Source of the DNA: REEB481 sp039796915 | GTDB taxonomy: Bacteria; Bacteroidota; Bacteroidia; NS11-12g; UBA955 | DNA length: 21,477 nucleotides | Reading direction: 5' to 3' | Assembly (NCBI GenBank): GCA_039796915.1 | Contig: JBDKIU010000031.1 | Location: 1-21,477, forward strand | Shown here: positions 8,658-15,641 of the stretch, piece after piece | Layout of the letters: each line of letters begins with the position of its first letter | Position numbering within the stretch: the first letter of the stretch is position 1 | The notes under the pieces: model-generated | What the model was told of the DNA's origin: nothing | Seen by the model: the letters and a program-made list of their open reading frames with translations, nothing else | The model's database searches: none | Made by a program: the position numbers and the translations under genes

Positions 8658-8824
8658 GCCGACTGGGTTTTTGATGAACGGGTGTTCTTTGCTTCGTTCC
8701 GGCAGCGGTCGCTGCAATACAAAACCGTTGGCCAGTCGCGCTCCCATTTTTTCCTCCAGGAGAAAGGCCTGTTACAGTTGATACAAACCTTTTCCGGCAA
8801 ATCTGATTTCCGCCGCATGCGCAT
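8654..8824 (-). CDS. DUF2256 small zinc-finger-like protein upstream of photolyase homologue
   Basis: A 56-residue gene, easily missed because of its length. It starts MRMRRKSDLPEKVCINCNRP and has the DUF2256 pattern: CxxC (C14, C17), FSWRKKWERDW (21-31) and YCSDRC (C37, C41), giving four Cys that probably bind zinc. DUF2256 proteins are known next to, or fused with, the FeS-BCP photolyase/cryptochrome family. Here the stop overlaps the photolyase-like start by ATGA, and the start lies 21 nt after the O-methyltransferase stop, so all three are likely co-transcribed. A second Met (codon 3) is an equally good start. The role is unknown; chaperone, DNA-contact or regulatory roles are all possible. 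Confidence 0.88.
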   Translation of the reverse strand: MRMRRKSDLPEKVCINCNRPFSWRKKWERDWPTVLYCSDRCRNEAKNTRSSKTQSA

Positions 8825-8845
8825 AGGAAAAGAACAAGAAGGCCT

Positions 8846-9505
8846 TCAGCTTGTTTCGTGTTTTTTTCGGGCCAGACTCAGTCCGTCGCGAAATGGCAAC
8901 ACCATCACTTCCATTTGCTGCTGACTTGCCAGGGTTTTGTTGAAAACGTCTATGGCCTTCGTATCGCGGTCTTTTTCAAGCTGTTTCTGGTCAAGCACCT
9001 TGCCACTCCACAAGGTGTTGTCGGCGATAAGCAGCCCACCCTTTCTGAGCATAGGAATCAGAAGTTCCAGGTATTCCGGGTAACGGCATTTATCCGCATC
9101 TAAAAACACCAAATCAAACTGCAGGTGCTGGTGCTGTTTCAGCCATTCCATGGCATCCTGAATGACCGGTTCAATATGCGCCGCAAAAGGAGAAGCTGCA
9201 ATGTTTTCGCGGATGCTGCGCTCCAGCTCCGGATCTTCTTCGAGGGTGATGAGTTTCCCACCCGGGGCTAAACCCTCGGCAATACACATGGCGGCGTAAC
9301 CCGTAAAAGTTCCGATTTCCAGAGCCAGGACCGGCTTGATAAATCCGCTGAGCATGGACAGCATCCGACCTTGAAGATGTCCGCTCAACATCCGGGGATT
9401 GATCTGTTTCAGGTGCGTGTTTCGCACACACGCGCGCAGCCATTCGGGCTCAGGACTGCTGTGAGATTCACAATAATCGGCAAGGGCCTGTTCATGAACA
9501 TTCAT
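8846..9505 (-). CDS. class I SAM-dependent O-methyltransferase (OMT family 3)
   Basis: A 219-residue cation-dependent methyltransferase of the catechol/caffeoyl-CoA type, predicted cytosolic. Motif I is EIGTFTGYAAM (63-73), an acidic LEED follows at about 88-91, the metal and catalytic region is FLDADK (134-139), and ADN at 161-163 supplies the second metal site. Length matches the family (about 215-220). The start is the ATG at 9505, 8 nt after an exact TAnnTTTG box. It heads a predicted operon with the DUF2256 and photolyase-like genes. The substrate is unknown; a catechol or other small o-diphenol is the family default. Confidence 0.92.
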   Translation of the reverse strand: MNVHEQALADYCESHSSPEPEWLRACVRNTHLKQINPRMLSGHLQGRMLSMLSGFIKPVLALEIGTFTGYAAMCIAEGLAPGGKLITLEEDPELERSIRENIAASPFAAHIEPVIQDAMEWLKQHQHLQFDLVFLDADKCRYPEYLELLIPMLRKGGLLIADNTLWSGKVLDQKQLEKDRDTKAIDVFNKTLASQQQMEVMVLPFRDGLSLARKKHETS

Positions 9506-9513
9506 TGGTGCTT

Positions 9514-9521
9514 CAAATGTA
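9514..9521 (-). promoter_or_regulatory. candidate -7 box (TAcaTTTG) of the OMT-DUF2256-photolyase operon
   Basis: An exact TAnnTTTG on the minus strand, ending 8 nt before the ATG at 9505, so the 5' leader would be about 2 nt. It shares the 131-nt divergent spacer with the DUF2795 gene promoter. Confidence 0.5.
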
Positions 9522-9610
9522 TCTCCGAAAGAATGGTTTGCGTTTTTAACCGTGCAGAAGGGCGTTGAACACCAGAAACAAAGCTTTCTTTTTTAATCAT
9601 GAATGGTTTA

Positions 9611-9618
9611 TATATTCG
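9611..9618 (+). promoter_or_regulatory. candidate -7 box (TAtaTTCG) of the DUF2795 gene
   Basis: One mismatch to TAnnTTTG. It ends 18 nt before the ATG at 9637, giving a short leader of about 12 nt. A T-rich run (about 9584-9595) lies upstream where a -33 element would be. Confidence 0.35.
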
Positions 9619-9636
9619 CGGAAAATAGATTCTACT

Positions 9637-9858
9637 ATGTACTGGACACTTGAACTGGTTAGTTGGCTGGACGACGCGCCATGGCCCGCGACCAAGGATG
9701 AGTTGATTGATTACGCCATCCGCTCCGGAGCACCCCTGGAAGTGATTGAAAATCTTCAGGAGCTGGAAGACGATGGTGAACCCTACGAGAGCATTGAAGA
9801 GATTTGGAGTGATTATCCTACCAACGATGATTACTTCTTCAATGAAGACGAGCTGTAG
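9637..9858 (+). CDS. DUF2795 small acidic protein
   Basis: A 73-residue protein that I recognise as the conserved Bacteroidota DUF2795 family. It begins MYWTLELVSWLDDAPWPA, followed by TKDELIDYAIRSGAP, an ELEDDGEPYESIEEIW helix and a tail of Asp, Glu, Tyr and Phe. I count 22 acidic and 2 basic residues, so it is extremely acidic, as in DNA mimics or proteins binding basic surfaces; that is inference only. The ATG at 9637 is chosen because the in-frame upstream extension (from 9565) would run through the promoter-like box and is not conserved in the family as I remember it. It is convergent with hflX across a 43-nt gap. Confidence 0.85.
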   Translation: MYWTLELVSWLDDAPWPATKDELIDYAIRSGAPLEVIENLQELEDDGEPYESIEEIWSDYPTNDDYFFNEDEL

Positions 9859-9901
9859 CGGTTTTTTATCCTGATGTAACGGTTTTTTGGTGTCTGATAA
9901 T

Positions 9902-11101
9902 TCAATCAGCGCGCGTCAAAGTATTGCCTGTTTTTAAGTGTTTCAATTCCTTCAGGATAGCTTCCTGAAGTTGCTGCGTATTGGTTTTTTCTGAAGCAGA
10001 AATAAACACCACCGGATGGTGTTCTTTAGCTATCCAGCTGCGTTCAAAATCTTCAAGGCTCATGGTTTCAATGCCAAAATCATCTTTGGGTGCAACGTAA
10101 GCGTCAATCTTATTGAAGACCAGCAATACCGGTTTTTTTCCGGCACCAATTTCATTTAGTGTTTCTTTCACCACTTCCATTTGCTTTTCGAAATGTGGGC
10201 TTCCGGCGTCCACCACATGCAGCAGCAGGTCAGCTTCCAGCACTTCTGACAAGGTACTTTTGAAACTTTCGATGAGTTCGTGTGGCAATTTCCTGATAAA
10301 CCCAACCGTATCGCTCAACAAACAGGCGTTGATGTTCCCCATGCTGTCCACAGGATCCCATTTTCTTACAGTTGTATCCAGCGTAGCGAACAGCTTGTTT
10401 TCGGCGAGGATGTCGGCTTTGGTGAGCAGGTTCATGATGGTACTTTTTCCCACGTTTGTATAGCCCACAAGCGCTATCCTGGGTTTTGAGCTGCGTCCCT
10501 TGCGCTGCACGGCGGCCTGACCTTCAATATTTTTTAAACGATCCTTCAATACCTGAATCTGATTCCGCAACGCACGACGGTCGGTTTCAATCTCCTGTTC
10601 ACCGGGACCGCGCATGCCAATACCACCTTTTTGTTTGCTCAGGTGCGTCCACATTCGGGTGAGGCGCGGCAGCAGGTAATGATTTTGTGCCAACGCAACC
10701 TGCCACTTGGCCTGAGCCGTTTGGGCGTTCTGGGCGAAGATGTGAAGGATCAGGTTGCTGCGGTCCAGGATTTTCACGTCTTTGAATTCACCCTCCAGAT
10801 TCCTGATTTGTGCCGGGCTCAACTCGTCGTCGAAAACAACCATGTCCGCTTTGTGTTCCGTCACAAAAGCAACGATTTCCTCGAGTTTACCCGAACCAAC
10901 ATACGTTTTAGACGACGGTCTGTCCAGTTTCTGGATGAAGCGTCCGATGGTTTTCGCACCGGCAGTATGCACCAGCAATGCCAATTCGTCCAGGTATTCC
11001 TCGGCGCTGTATTCGTCGTTGGATTGCTTGATGGAAACGGCCACCAACACCGCTGTTTCCGGTTCGTGATCGCGTACAAACTGTGTTTTATTTCTGCGCA
11101 T
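9902..11101 (-). CDS. hflX: ribosome-associated GTPase HflX
   Basis: A 399-residue GTPase that binds the 50S subunit and, in E. coli, splits stalled ribosomes under stress. The N-terminal HflX domain (about 15-200) includes VGSGKLEEI (68-76), FDDELSPAQIRNLE (90-103), GGIGMRGPGEQEIETDRR (159-176) and a coiled linker. The G domain shows G1 GYTNVGKS (213-220), G3 DTVGF (264-268), G4 NKID (330-333) and G5 SAS (369-371). The start is the ATG at 11101, 7 nt after a minus-strand TAacTTTG. It is divergent from the secreted-protein operon, whose promoter box is 15 nt away. No hfq or miaA neighbour, unlike E. coli. Confidence 0.96.
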   Translation of the reverse strand: MRRNKTQFVRDHEPETAVLVAVSIKQSNDEYSAEEYLDELALLVHTAGAKTIGRFIQKLDRPSSKTYVGSGKLEEIVAFVTEHKADMVVFDDELSPAQIRNLEGEFKDVKILDRSNLILHIFAQNAQTAQAKWQVALAQNHYLLPRLTRMWTHLSKQKGGIGMRGPGEQEIETDRRALRNQIQVLKDRLKNIEGQAAVQRKGRSSKPRIALVGYTNVGKSTIMNLLTKADILAENKLFATLDTTVRKWDPVDSMGNINACLLSDTVGFIRKLPHELIESFKSTLSEVLEADLLLHVVDAGSPHFEKQMEVVKETLNEIGAGKKPVLLVFNKIDAYVAPKDDFGIETMSLEDFERSWIAKEHHPVVFISASEKTNTQQLQEAILKELKHLKTGNTLTRAD

Positions 11102-11108
11102 GCCTGCG

Positions 11109-11116
11109 CAAAGTTA
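11109..11116 (-). promoter_or_regulatory. candidate -7 box (TAacTTTG) of hflX
   Basis: An exact TAnnTTTG on the minus strand, ending 7 nt before the hflX ATG. The diverging box for the opposite operon begins at 11132, so two RNA polymerases could not occupy both sites at once. Confidence 0.5.
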
Positions 11117-11131
11117 GTTGCTGCCCGTGCC

Positions 11132-11139
11132 TATCTTTG
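11132..11139 (+). promoter_or_regulatory. candidate -7 box (TAtcTTTG) of the secreted protein operon
   Basis: An exact TAnnTTTG. It ends 14 nt before the ATG at 11154, 8 nt before an in-frame GTG (11148) and 5 nt before an in-frame TTG (11145). It rules out the longer TTG start at 11118 if it is used. Confidence 0.5.
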
Positions 11140-11153
11140 TTCTATTGGTGGCC

Positions 11154-12617
11154 ATGCGTGTGTTGTTTGTGAACCCTTTGCTGCCCGTGCTCTGCATGGT
11201 GATGTCGCTGGCGACAGATGCGCAGGTGCTGAGCTTCAGCAATACCCCACGCATCAACCAGCGCGGCGGTTACAACAGGGTTCTTGGCGAGAATGATGCC
11301 GGCATCTATTTGTTGCGCTTGCGCAATGCCGAAGGCCGTGGTGTGGTGTCGCTGGAACATTATTCCCACAACATGGCGTTTCAGCATGAAAAAACTTACC
11401 GACTGGGCGCCGAAAGATTGGTTAAAGCATACCTGCTTCCACAGCACTGCATGCTGTTTACCGGCGCCGCCGACCGAAGTCGTGGCGTATTTACCCTGAG
11501 CTACAAAAAGCTTCATGTGACCCTGGAAGAAGTAGCGCAGAAAAACGGGCTGCTGACCTTCGACCGTTACGATTTCTACAAAGATCAGGTTCTGGCCAGT
11601 GCCGATCGTTCAGGCAAACATTGGGTTTTTTACGCCGACAGCAGAGACGGACAGGGGCGACAAGTGCTGGACATTGCGTTGCTGGACAGTTCGATGACAC
11701 CCCTGAACCGCGAACAAAAAATACTTGATGTTTCTGCGGATGCTTTTCGCTTACTGGATTTGGAAACAGATCCTGAAGGAAACGTTTATTTGCTGGCTTC
11801 AGAACAGCAAAGAGATAAACGCAAAACGGATCCGGAATCGGTGAGGGTTGTATTGTATCAATACACGTCTTCCGGACAGCGTTGGTCCAGGACAGACCTG
11901 AGCCGGGGTGAAGTATTTATAAATGGTGCGCGCATGGTGTACAACGACAGCCTGAGCGAAATGGTTGTGGCCGGTTTCTACAGCGCACAAAACCCAGACG
12001 GCGCTGATGGCGTGTTCATCTATACTGCCAGACGTGATGGCATGGAACGTCCGCGCATTCAAACAGCTTTTTCAACAGATTTTGTTGCCGGCATTGTTGG
12101 AGCCCGCCAGGCAGATGTTTCAAACACCCTGAATAATTTCCGTATAAGGAAAATGATACCCAGAAGTGACGGTGGAATGGTGCTGGTGGCCGAGCGTTAT
12201 TATGTAACCCAGCGCGTAGAGACAACCTATATCAGCGGAATTTCACAAACAAATACCACCAACTACTACCACCACGATGAGGTTATTTTGCTCAGCCTTG
12301 ATGCCGTGGGAACCATGGAATGGCAGGAAGTGATTCGCAAAAGACAAAGCGCGCTGCTTGGTGCCTCGCAATTTTCAGGCATTGGCGTCTGCGCCTTACA
12401 GGACGGAGTTGTCGTTCTTTACAATGAACAGGGCAATGGAGATGTGATACAAGTACATTTTCAGAAAAACGGCAGTCGTTCACAGCGTATCCTGCTGCGC
12501 AGTGAAACCTCGCTCACGGCACTGTTTACAGCTGAAGGTGCCCAAACCGGTTATAACAGGCTGGTGTTGCCTTGTTTGCGAAACAAACAGATTTCCCTGC
12601 TTAAATTGACTTATTGA
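11154..12617 (+). CDS. secreted protein of unknown function
   Basis: A 487-residue protein with a signal peptide (hydrophobic to about residue 20, MSLATDAQ before the likely cleavage site). The mature part is mostly beta-strand-like, with repeating patterns such as VVLYQYTSSG, DGVFIYTARRDG, DEVILLSLDAVGTMEWQEV and DGVVVLYNEQGNG. These look like blades of a beta-propeller or a related repeat fold; that is inference. No catalytic motif or T9SS C-terminal sorting domain was recognised. ATG 11154 is the safe start, but in-frame GTG 11148 or TTG 11145 would fit the short promoter-to-start spacing seen elsewhere. The gene is followed after 24 nt by the membrane protein gene, suggesting one unit. 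Confidence 0.75.
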   Translation: MRVLFVNPLLPVLCMVMSLATDAQVLSFSNTPRINQRGGYNRVLGENDAGIYLLRLRNAEGRGVVSLEHYSHNMAFQHEKTYRLGAERLVKAYLLPQHCMLFTGAADRSRGVFTLSYKKLHVTLEEVAQKNGLLTFDRYDFYKDQVLASADRSGKHWVFYADSRDGQGRQVLDIALLDSSMTPLNREQKILDVSADAFRLLDLETDPEGNVYLLASEQQRDKRKTDPESVRVVLYQYTSSGQRWSRTDLSRGEVFINGARMVYNDSLSEMVVAGFYSAQNPDGADGVFIYTARRDGMERPRIQTAFSTDFVAGIVGARQADVSNTLNNFRIRKMIPRSDGGMVLVAERYYVTQRVETTYISGISQTNTTNYYHHDEVILLSLDAVGTMEWQEVIRKRQSALLGASQFSGIGVCALQDGVVVLYNEQGNGDVIQVHFQKNGSRSQRILLRSETSLTALFTAEGAQTGYNRLVLPCLRNKQISLLKLTY

Positions 12618-12628
12618 CGCTGCTGCCG

Positions 12629-12636
12629 CATTTTTG
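12629..12636 (+). promoter_or_regulatory. candidate internal -7 box (CAttTTTG) before the membrane protein gene
   Basis: One mismatch to TAnnTTTG, ending 5 nt before the ATG at 12642, the same geometry as the boxes of rmuC and other genes. It may give the membrane protein/HDAC-like pair its own start inside the operon. Confidence 0.3.
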
Positions 12637-12641
12637 TTCCT

Positions 12642-13628
12642 ATGATGCGCTTCCTGCAAAACATTAAACCAAGCAGTGCTTTGTGGGTGATTGTGTTTGC
12701 CTTTTTGCTGCGCACGCCTTACGCCTTTGTGCAGCAAACAGCTGTTACTTTTTGCGATACCGCTTTTTTTCCGGGCTTTTTTTTATGGGCACAACAAAAT
12801 CCGGTCTGGGATAATCTTCTGGCAACGGTTCTGGTGTGTACGGCTGCCATGCTCTTGAACCGCGTGTGCATCAACCAGGATGTAATTTATACCCACACCT
12901 ACCTTCCGGCCTGGTTTTTTGTGTTGGTGAGCAGCTTGATTCCCGCACAAATGCACGTGCATCCTTTGTTGTTTTCCAACATCCTCATCCTAATCGGCTT
13001 CAACTTCCTGTTTTCCTTGTTTCTGTATGAAGGGCCATCGGTTCTCATCTACCTTACGGCGTTGTTTTTTGGTGCCGCTGCCATGTTTCAGCTACAACTT
13101 CTGGTATTGTTCATCTTTATCCTGGGAGCTGTAATCCTGATGAAAAGAATTACCCTTAAAGATCTGCTGGCAGCATTCCTGGGGCTGCTCATGCCCATCT
13201 ATATCTTATGGTCTGTTTGGTACTTGCTCCATACCAACCAGGCAGGGTTTTACAGCTTCCTCAGGAACAGGCCGTTGGCTACAAATGCTGATCTGGCAGC
13301 ACTTTGGCCCTATGCGCTCTGTTTCATTCTGGTCATTCTTTCCTTCTTCAAAGTATTTGCGAACTTCTTCAAGAACAACATTCGGACCCGAAGAATCAAC
13401 CAGGTTTTGATTTTCTACTTCTCGTACATGTTGCTGTACCAGTTTTTTTCCGGTGCCTGCAGCGCGCTGGTGGATATAAGTTTGTTGTTTATACCCACTG
13501 CGGTTTTCGTTGCTTACCTGCTGGTGGGAAGCAAATACCGAAAGCTCAAATCCCTGGCCAACACATTGCTGGTTATCGCGGCCATTTTTTCGCTGTACGG
13601 TTCTTATTTGGGCACTTTACGCCCATGA
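12642..13628 (+). CDS. polytopic membrane protein, DUF6427-like
   Basis: A 328-residue integral membrane protein with roughly 8-10 hydrophobic helices, for example around residues 11-27, 43-70, 85-100, 106-126, 132-165, 169-190, 221-242, 253-270, 275-297 and 303-322. The loops are short. The overall pattern, including a LLFSNILILIGFN helix followed by an LYEGPS loop and ILMKRITLKDLLAAFLG, recalls flavobacterial DUF6427 membrane proteins; I hold this assignment loosely. ATG at 12642 or 12645. The TGA overlaps the start of the HDAC-like gene by ATGA, implying coupled translation. No transport or catalytic motif was identified. Confidence 0.75.
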   Translation: MMRFLQNIKPSSALWVIVFAFLLRTPYAFVQQTAVTFCDTAFFPGFFLWAQQNPVWDNLLATVLVCTAAMLLNRVCINQDVIYTHTYLPAWFFVLVSSLIPAQMHVHPLLFSNILILIGFNFLFSLFLYEGPSVLIYLTALFFGAAAMFQLQLLVLFIFILGAVILMKRITLKDLLAAFLGLLMPIYILWSVWYLLHTNQAGFYSFLRNRPLATNADLAALWPYALCFILVILSFFKVFANFFKNNIRTRRINQVLIFYFSYMLLYQFFSGACSALVDISLLFIPTAVFVAYLLVGSKYRKLKSLANTLLVIAAIFSLYGSYLGTLRP

Positions 13629-14536
13629 ATGCCTGCGCTGCCTGGTGTCCGGAGTATGTGTTGCCTTTGCCCGAACGGCATCCGTTTCCCATGATCAAAT
13701 ACCAACTGTTGCGCGATCAGTTGTGCAGTGAAGGTATTGTTTCTGCGGAAGCGTTTTTCATGCCAGCAGCAGCGAATGTTGAAGCACTGCTCAGGGTGCA
13801 CCACGCGCACTATCTGGAACAGCTGTTTCATGGAAGATTATCCGTTGCCGAAGTTCGAAAAACCGGATTTCCTCAATCGCCAGAAGTTCTGAAGCGCGAG
13901 CTGCTGATTACAGGTGGAACCATGCAGGCAGCAGAAATAGCCCTGGAACATGGTATTGCTTTTAACCTGGCCGGAGGAACACACCATGCACACCCAGGTT
14001 TTGGCGCCGCATACTGTCTGCTGAATGATGTTGGTGTTGCTGCTGCACACGCGGTTTCCTCATTGCACGTTTCCCGGGTGTTGATTGTAGATCTGGATGT
14101 GCATCAGGGTGATGGAACCGCTGCCATATTCACCGATGCTACGCAAATTTTCACTTTTTGCATGCACGGAGCCGGCTTGTGGCCACGTTCCAAACACCGC
14201 GCATCCTTCCACCTGTCAGTTCCTCAAGATACCCGGGGAACGATTTACCTGAACCTGCTTGAAAGAGGTTTAGATGAAGCTTTACGTCAAGTACAACCTG
14301 ATTTGATGTTTTATGTTGCCGGTGCCGATGTGTTGCTCGGCGATAAACTAGGCAACCTGGCGCTTACTGAAGAAGACTGCCGGCTTCGCGACGCCTTGGT
14401 TTTTGCGCTTTGCAGCGCACACAATATACCTGTGGCGGTAGTGATGGGCGGTGGTTATGCACCTTCGGTTCAAGCCGTTGTAAACGTACACAAAAACACC
14501 TTTCGAGAAGGTTTAAGCCTTTATACTCCGGGTTAA
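13625..14536 (+). CDS. histone deacetylase family (HDAC11/AcuC-like) amidohydrolase
   Basis: A 303-residue zinc-dependent deacetylase-fold protein, predicted cytosolic. Active-site features are intact: GGTHHAHPGFG (117-127) with the His pair H120/H121, VDLDVHQGDGTA (155-166) with zinc ligands D158 and H160, AGADVL (232-237) with the third ligand D235, and the transition-state Tyr of GGGY (275-278). Such bacterial proteins deacetylate small molecules, polyamines or protein lysines; the substrate here is unknown. The ATG at 13625 overlaps the TGA of the membrane protein gene; the upstream in-frame extension (from 13304) lies inside that gene and is rejected. The stop lies 1 nt from the convergent PorV/PorQ-like stop. 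Confidence 0.92.
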   Translation: MNACAAWCPEYVLPLPERHPFPMIKYQLLRDQLCSEGIVSAEAFFMPAAANVEALLRVHHAHYLEQLFHGRLSVAEVRKTGFPQSPEVLKRELLITGGTMQAAEIALEHGIAFNLAGGTHHAHPGFGAAYCLLNDVGVAAAHAVSSLHVSRVLIVDLDVHQGDGTAAIFTDATQIFTFCMHGAGLWPRSKHRASFHLSVPQDTRGTIYLNLLERGLDEALRQVQPDLMFYVAGADVLLGDKLGNLALTEEDCRLRDALVFALCSAHNIPVAVVMGGGYAPSVQAVVNVHKNTFREGLSLYTPG

Positions 14537-14537
14537 C

Positions 14538-15641
14538 CTAGGGCTTCTTTATGCCGAAGCGCAGCGATACCAAGTTTGTGTACAAACCTGTTCCGCTCTG
14601 GCCAAAACCGCTGATGGCATAATCCAGTGTGAAGTTGCTGAACCTGATTCCGGCACCGGCAGATAACTGTGTGCGCCACACTTCTTCCTGGCCAGTTCGT
14701 GGCGTACGTTGCAGGTTGTAGGTGCCACAGCGCAGGAACAACACGTTCTGTTCCTTGTCTTCTTCCAGCAAATAACCCCATTCAACACCCAAATGCGGAT
14801 CGACACTGAATAGGTTGCTGCGAATCAGGGTATTCCTTTTTCCGTCTGTGGTAACGTCAACATTACACTCTGCCTGCAACATCCATTTATCGTGGCGGAT
14901 CTGTTTGGCAGCACCAAGAATGAGGCGCGGCAAACCTATTTCAAGGGTGCGTTCCGGAATGGTATTACCGGTGAGCGCCAATACCTCTTTTTGCCGATCG
15001 GTGAAGGAAAACTCCCAAGCATTGAAGCTGCTGCTTACATCTCGGGCAACCACGGCAAAACTCCATCCTTGTTTGGGGATGACCGCACGAAAGCCTGCAT
15101 CAAAACTAAAACCCCAGGCCCGCGCAAAAGGACCCACGGTGCGGTGGATCACCTTCAAACCACTGCCGAAGCTAAAGCGTGCACGACGGTAGCGGGTTTT
15201 GATGGTTTTTCCGTAGTTGGCATAAAACCCGTAATCGGCAGCTGAAAATGTACTGATTCGGTCATAGTTAACCTGTCCGTTCTGAATCAAATCCAGCGTG
15301 TTTAAAATTCCATCCACCCCAAAGCGCACCACGCCGATGCCGAAACCATCATTCTGTGCCCCCTTTACGGCAAAAGCCAGATAGTCGTAGTTGGCCAGAC
15401 CCTGATAATAAGAAGCATGCATAAAGCTTCCCTGTATCTGATCGTCAAGATCTGCCAATCCAGCAGGATTCCAATAACCGGCATACGCATCATGTGTGCT
15501 GGCCACTACGGCACGACCCATGGCAAAAGCCCGCGCACCAACGCCCATATGTAAAAACTCATTCACATACTTGCGCGCTTCCTGGCCCTGCGCCTGGAAA
15601 AAAAGAACTTGAACACAACTTAATAGGATCGCCTTTTTCAC
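14538..15641 (-). CDS. PorV/PorQ-family outer-membrane beta-barrel
   Basis: A 367-residue outer-membrane protein with a signal peptide (MKKAILLSCVQVLFFQAQGQ, cleavage near residue 20). The mature start, VNEFLHMGVGARAFAMGRAVVASTHDAYAGYWNPAGLAD, has the hallmark early region of PorV/PorQ-type FadL-like barrels, split here as GVGARAFAMGRAVVAS and YWNPAGLA. The rest alternates amphipathic strands and ends in a strand (LVSLRFGIKK). PorV and PorQ shuttle or anchor type IX secretion cargo, but this paralogue group is broad, so a specific T9SS role is inference. The start is GTG at 15641, overlapping the TGA of the AcpH-like gene (GTGA). No other T9SS gene is in the window. Confidence 0.85.
   Translation of the reverse strand: MKKAILLSCVQVLFFQAQGQEARKYVNEFLHMGVGARAFAMGRAVVASTHDAYAGYWNPAGLADLDDQIQGSFMHASYYQGLANYDYLAFAVKGAQNDGFGIGVVRFGVDGILNTLDLIQNGQVNYDRISTFSAADYGFYANYGKTIKTRYRRARFSFGSGLKVIHRTVGPFARAWGFSFDAGFRAVIPKQGWSFAVVARDVSSSFNAWEFSFTDRQKEVLALTGNTIPERTLEIGLPRLILGAAKQIRHDKWMLQAECNVDVTTDGKRNTLIRSNLFSVDPHLGVEWGYLLEEDKEQNVLFLRCGTYNLQRTPRTGQEEVWRTQLSAGAGIRFSNFTLDYAISGFGQSGTGLYTNLVSLRFGIKKP

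Noticed and set aside
8658..8747. N-terminal 30-residue extension of the photolyase homologue
   Set aside because: This stretch encodes the DUF2256 protein in another frame; the photolyase fold begins at MNAVTLIYPHQ.
8175..8924. 249-codon plus-strand frame across the photolyase, DUF2256 and OMT genes
   Set aside because: It crosses three well-supported minus-strand genes and has no recognisable domain.
9859..9901. Two cggtttttt repeats between DUF2795 and hflX as a bidirectional terminator
   Set aside because: The T-runs are there, but no stem of more than 3-5 bp precedes them, so I do not call a terminator.
10631..11296. 221-codon plus-strand frame opposite hflX, running into the next operon
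   Set aside because: Antisense to the conserved HflX N-terminal domain, and overlaps the start of the secreted protein in another frame.
13304..13624. N-terminal extension of the HDAC-like protein by 107 codons
   Set aside because: It lies inside the membrane protein gene in another frame; the ATG at 13625 forms a clean ATGA overlap and gives the family length.
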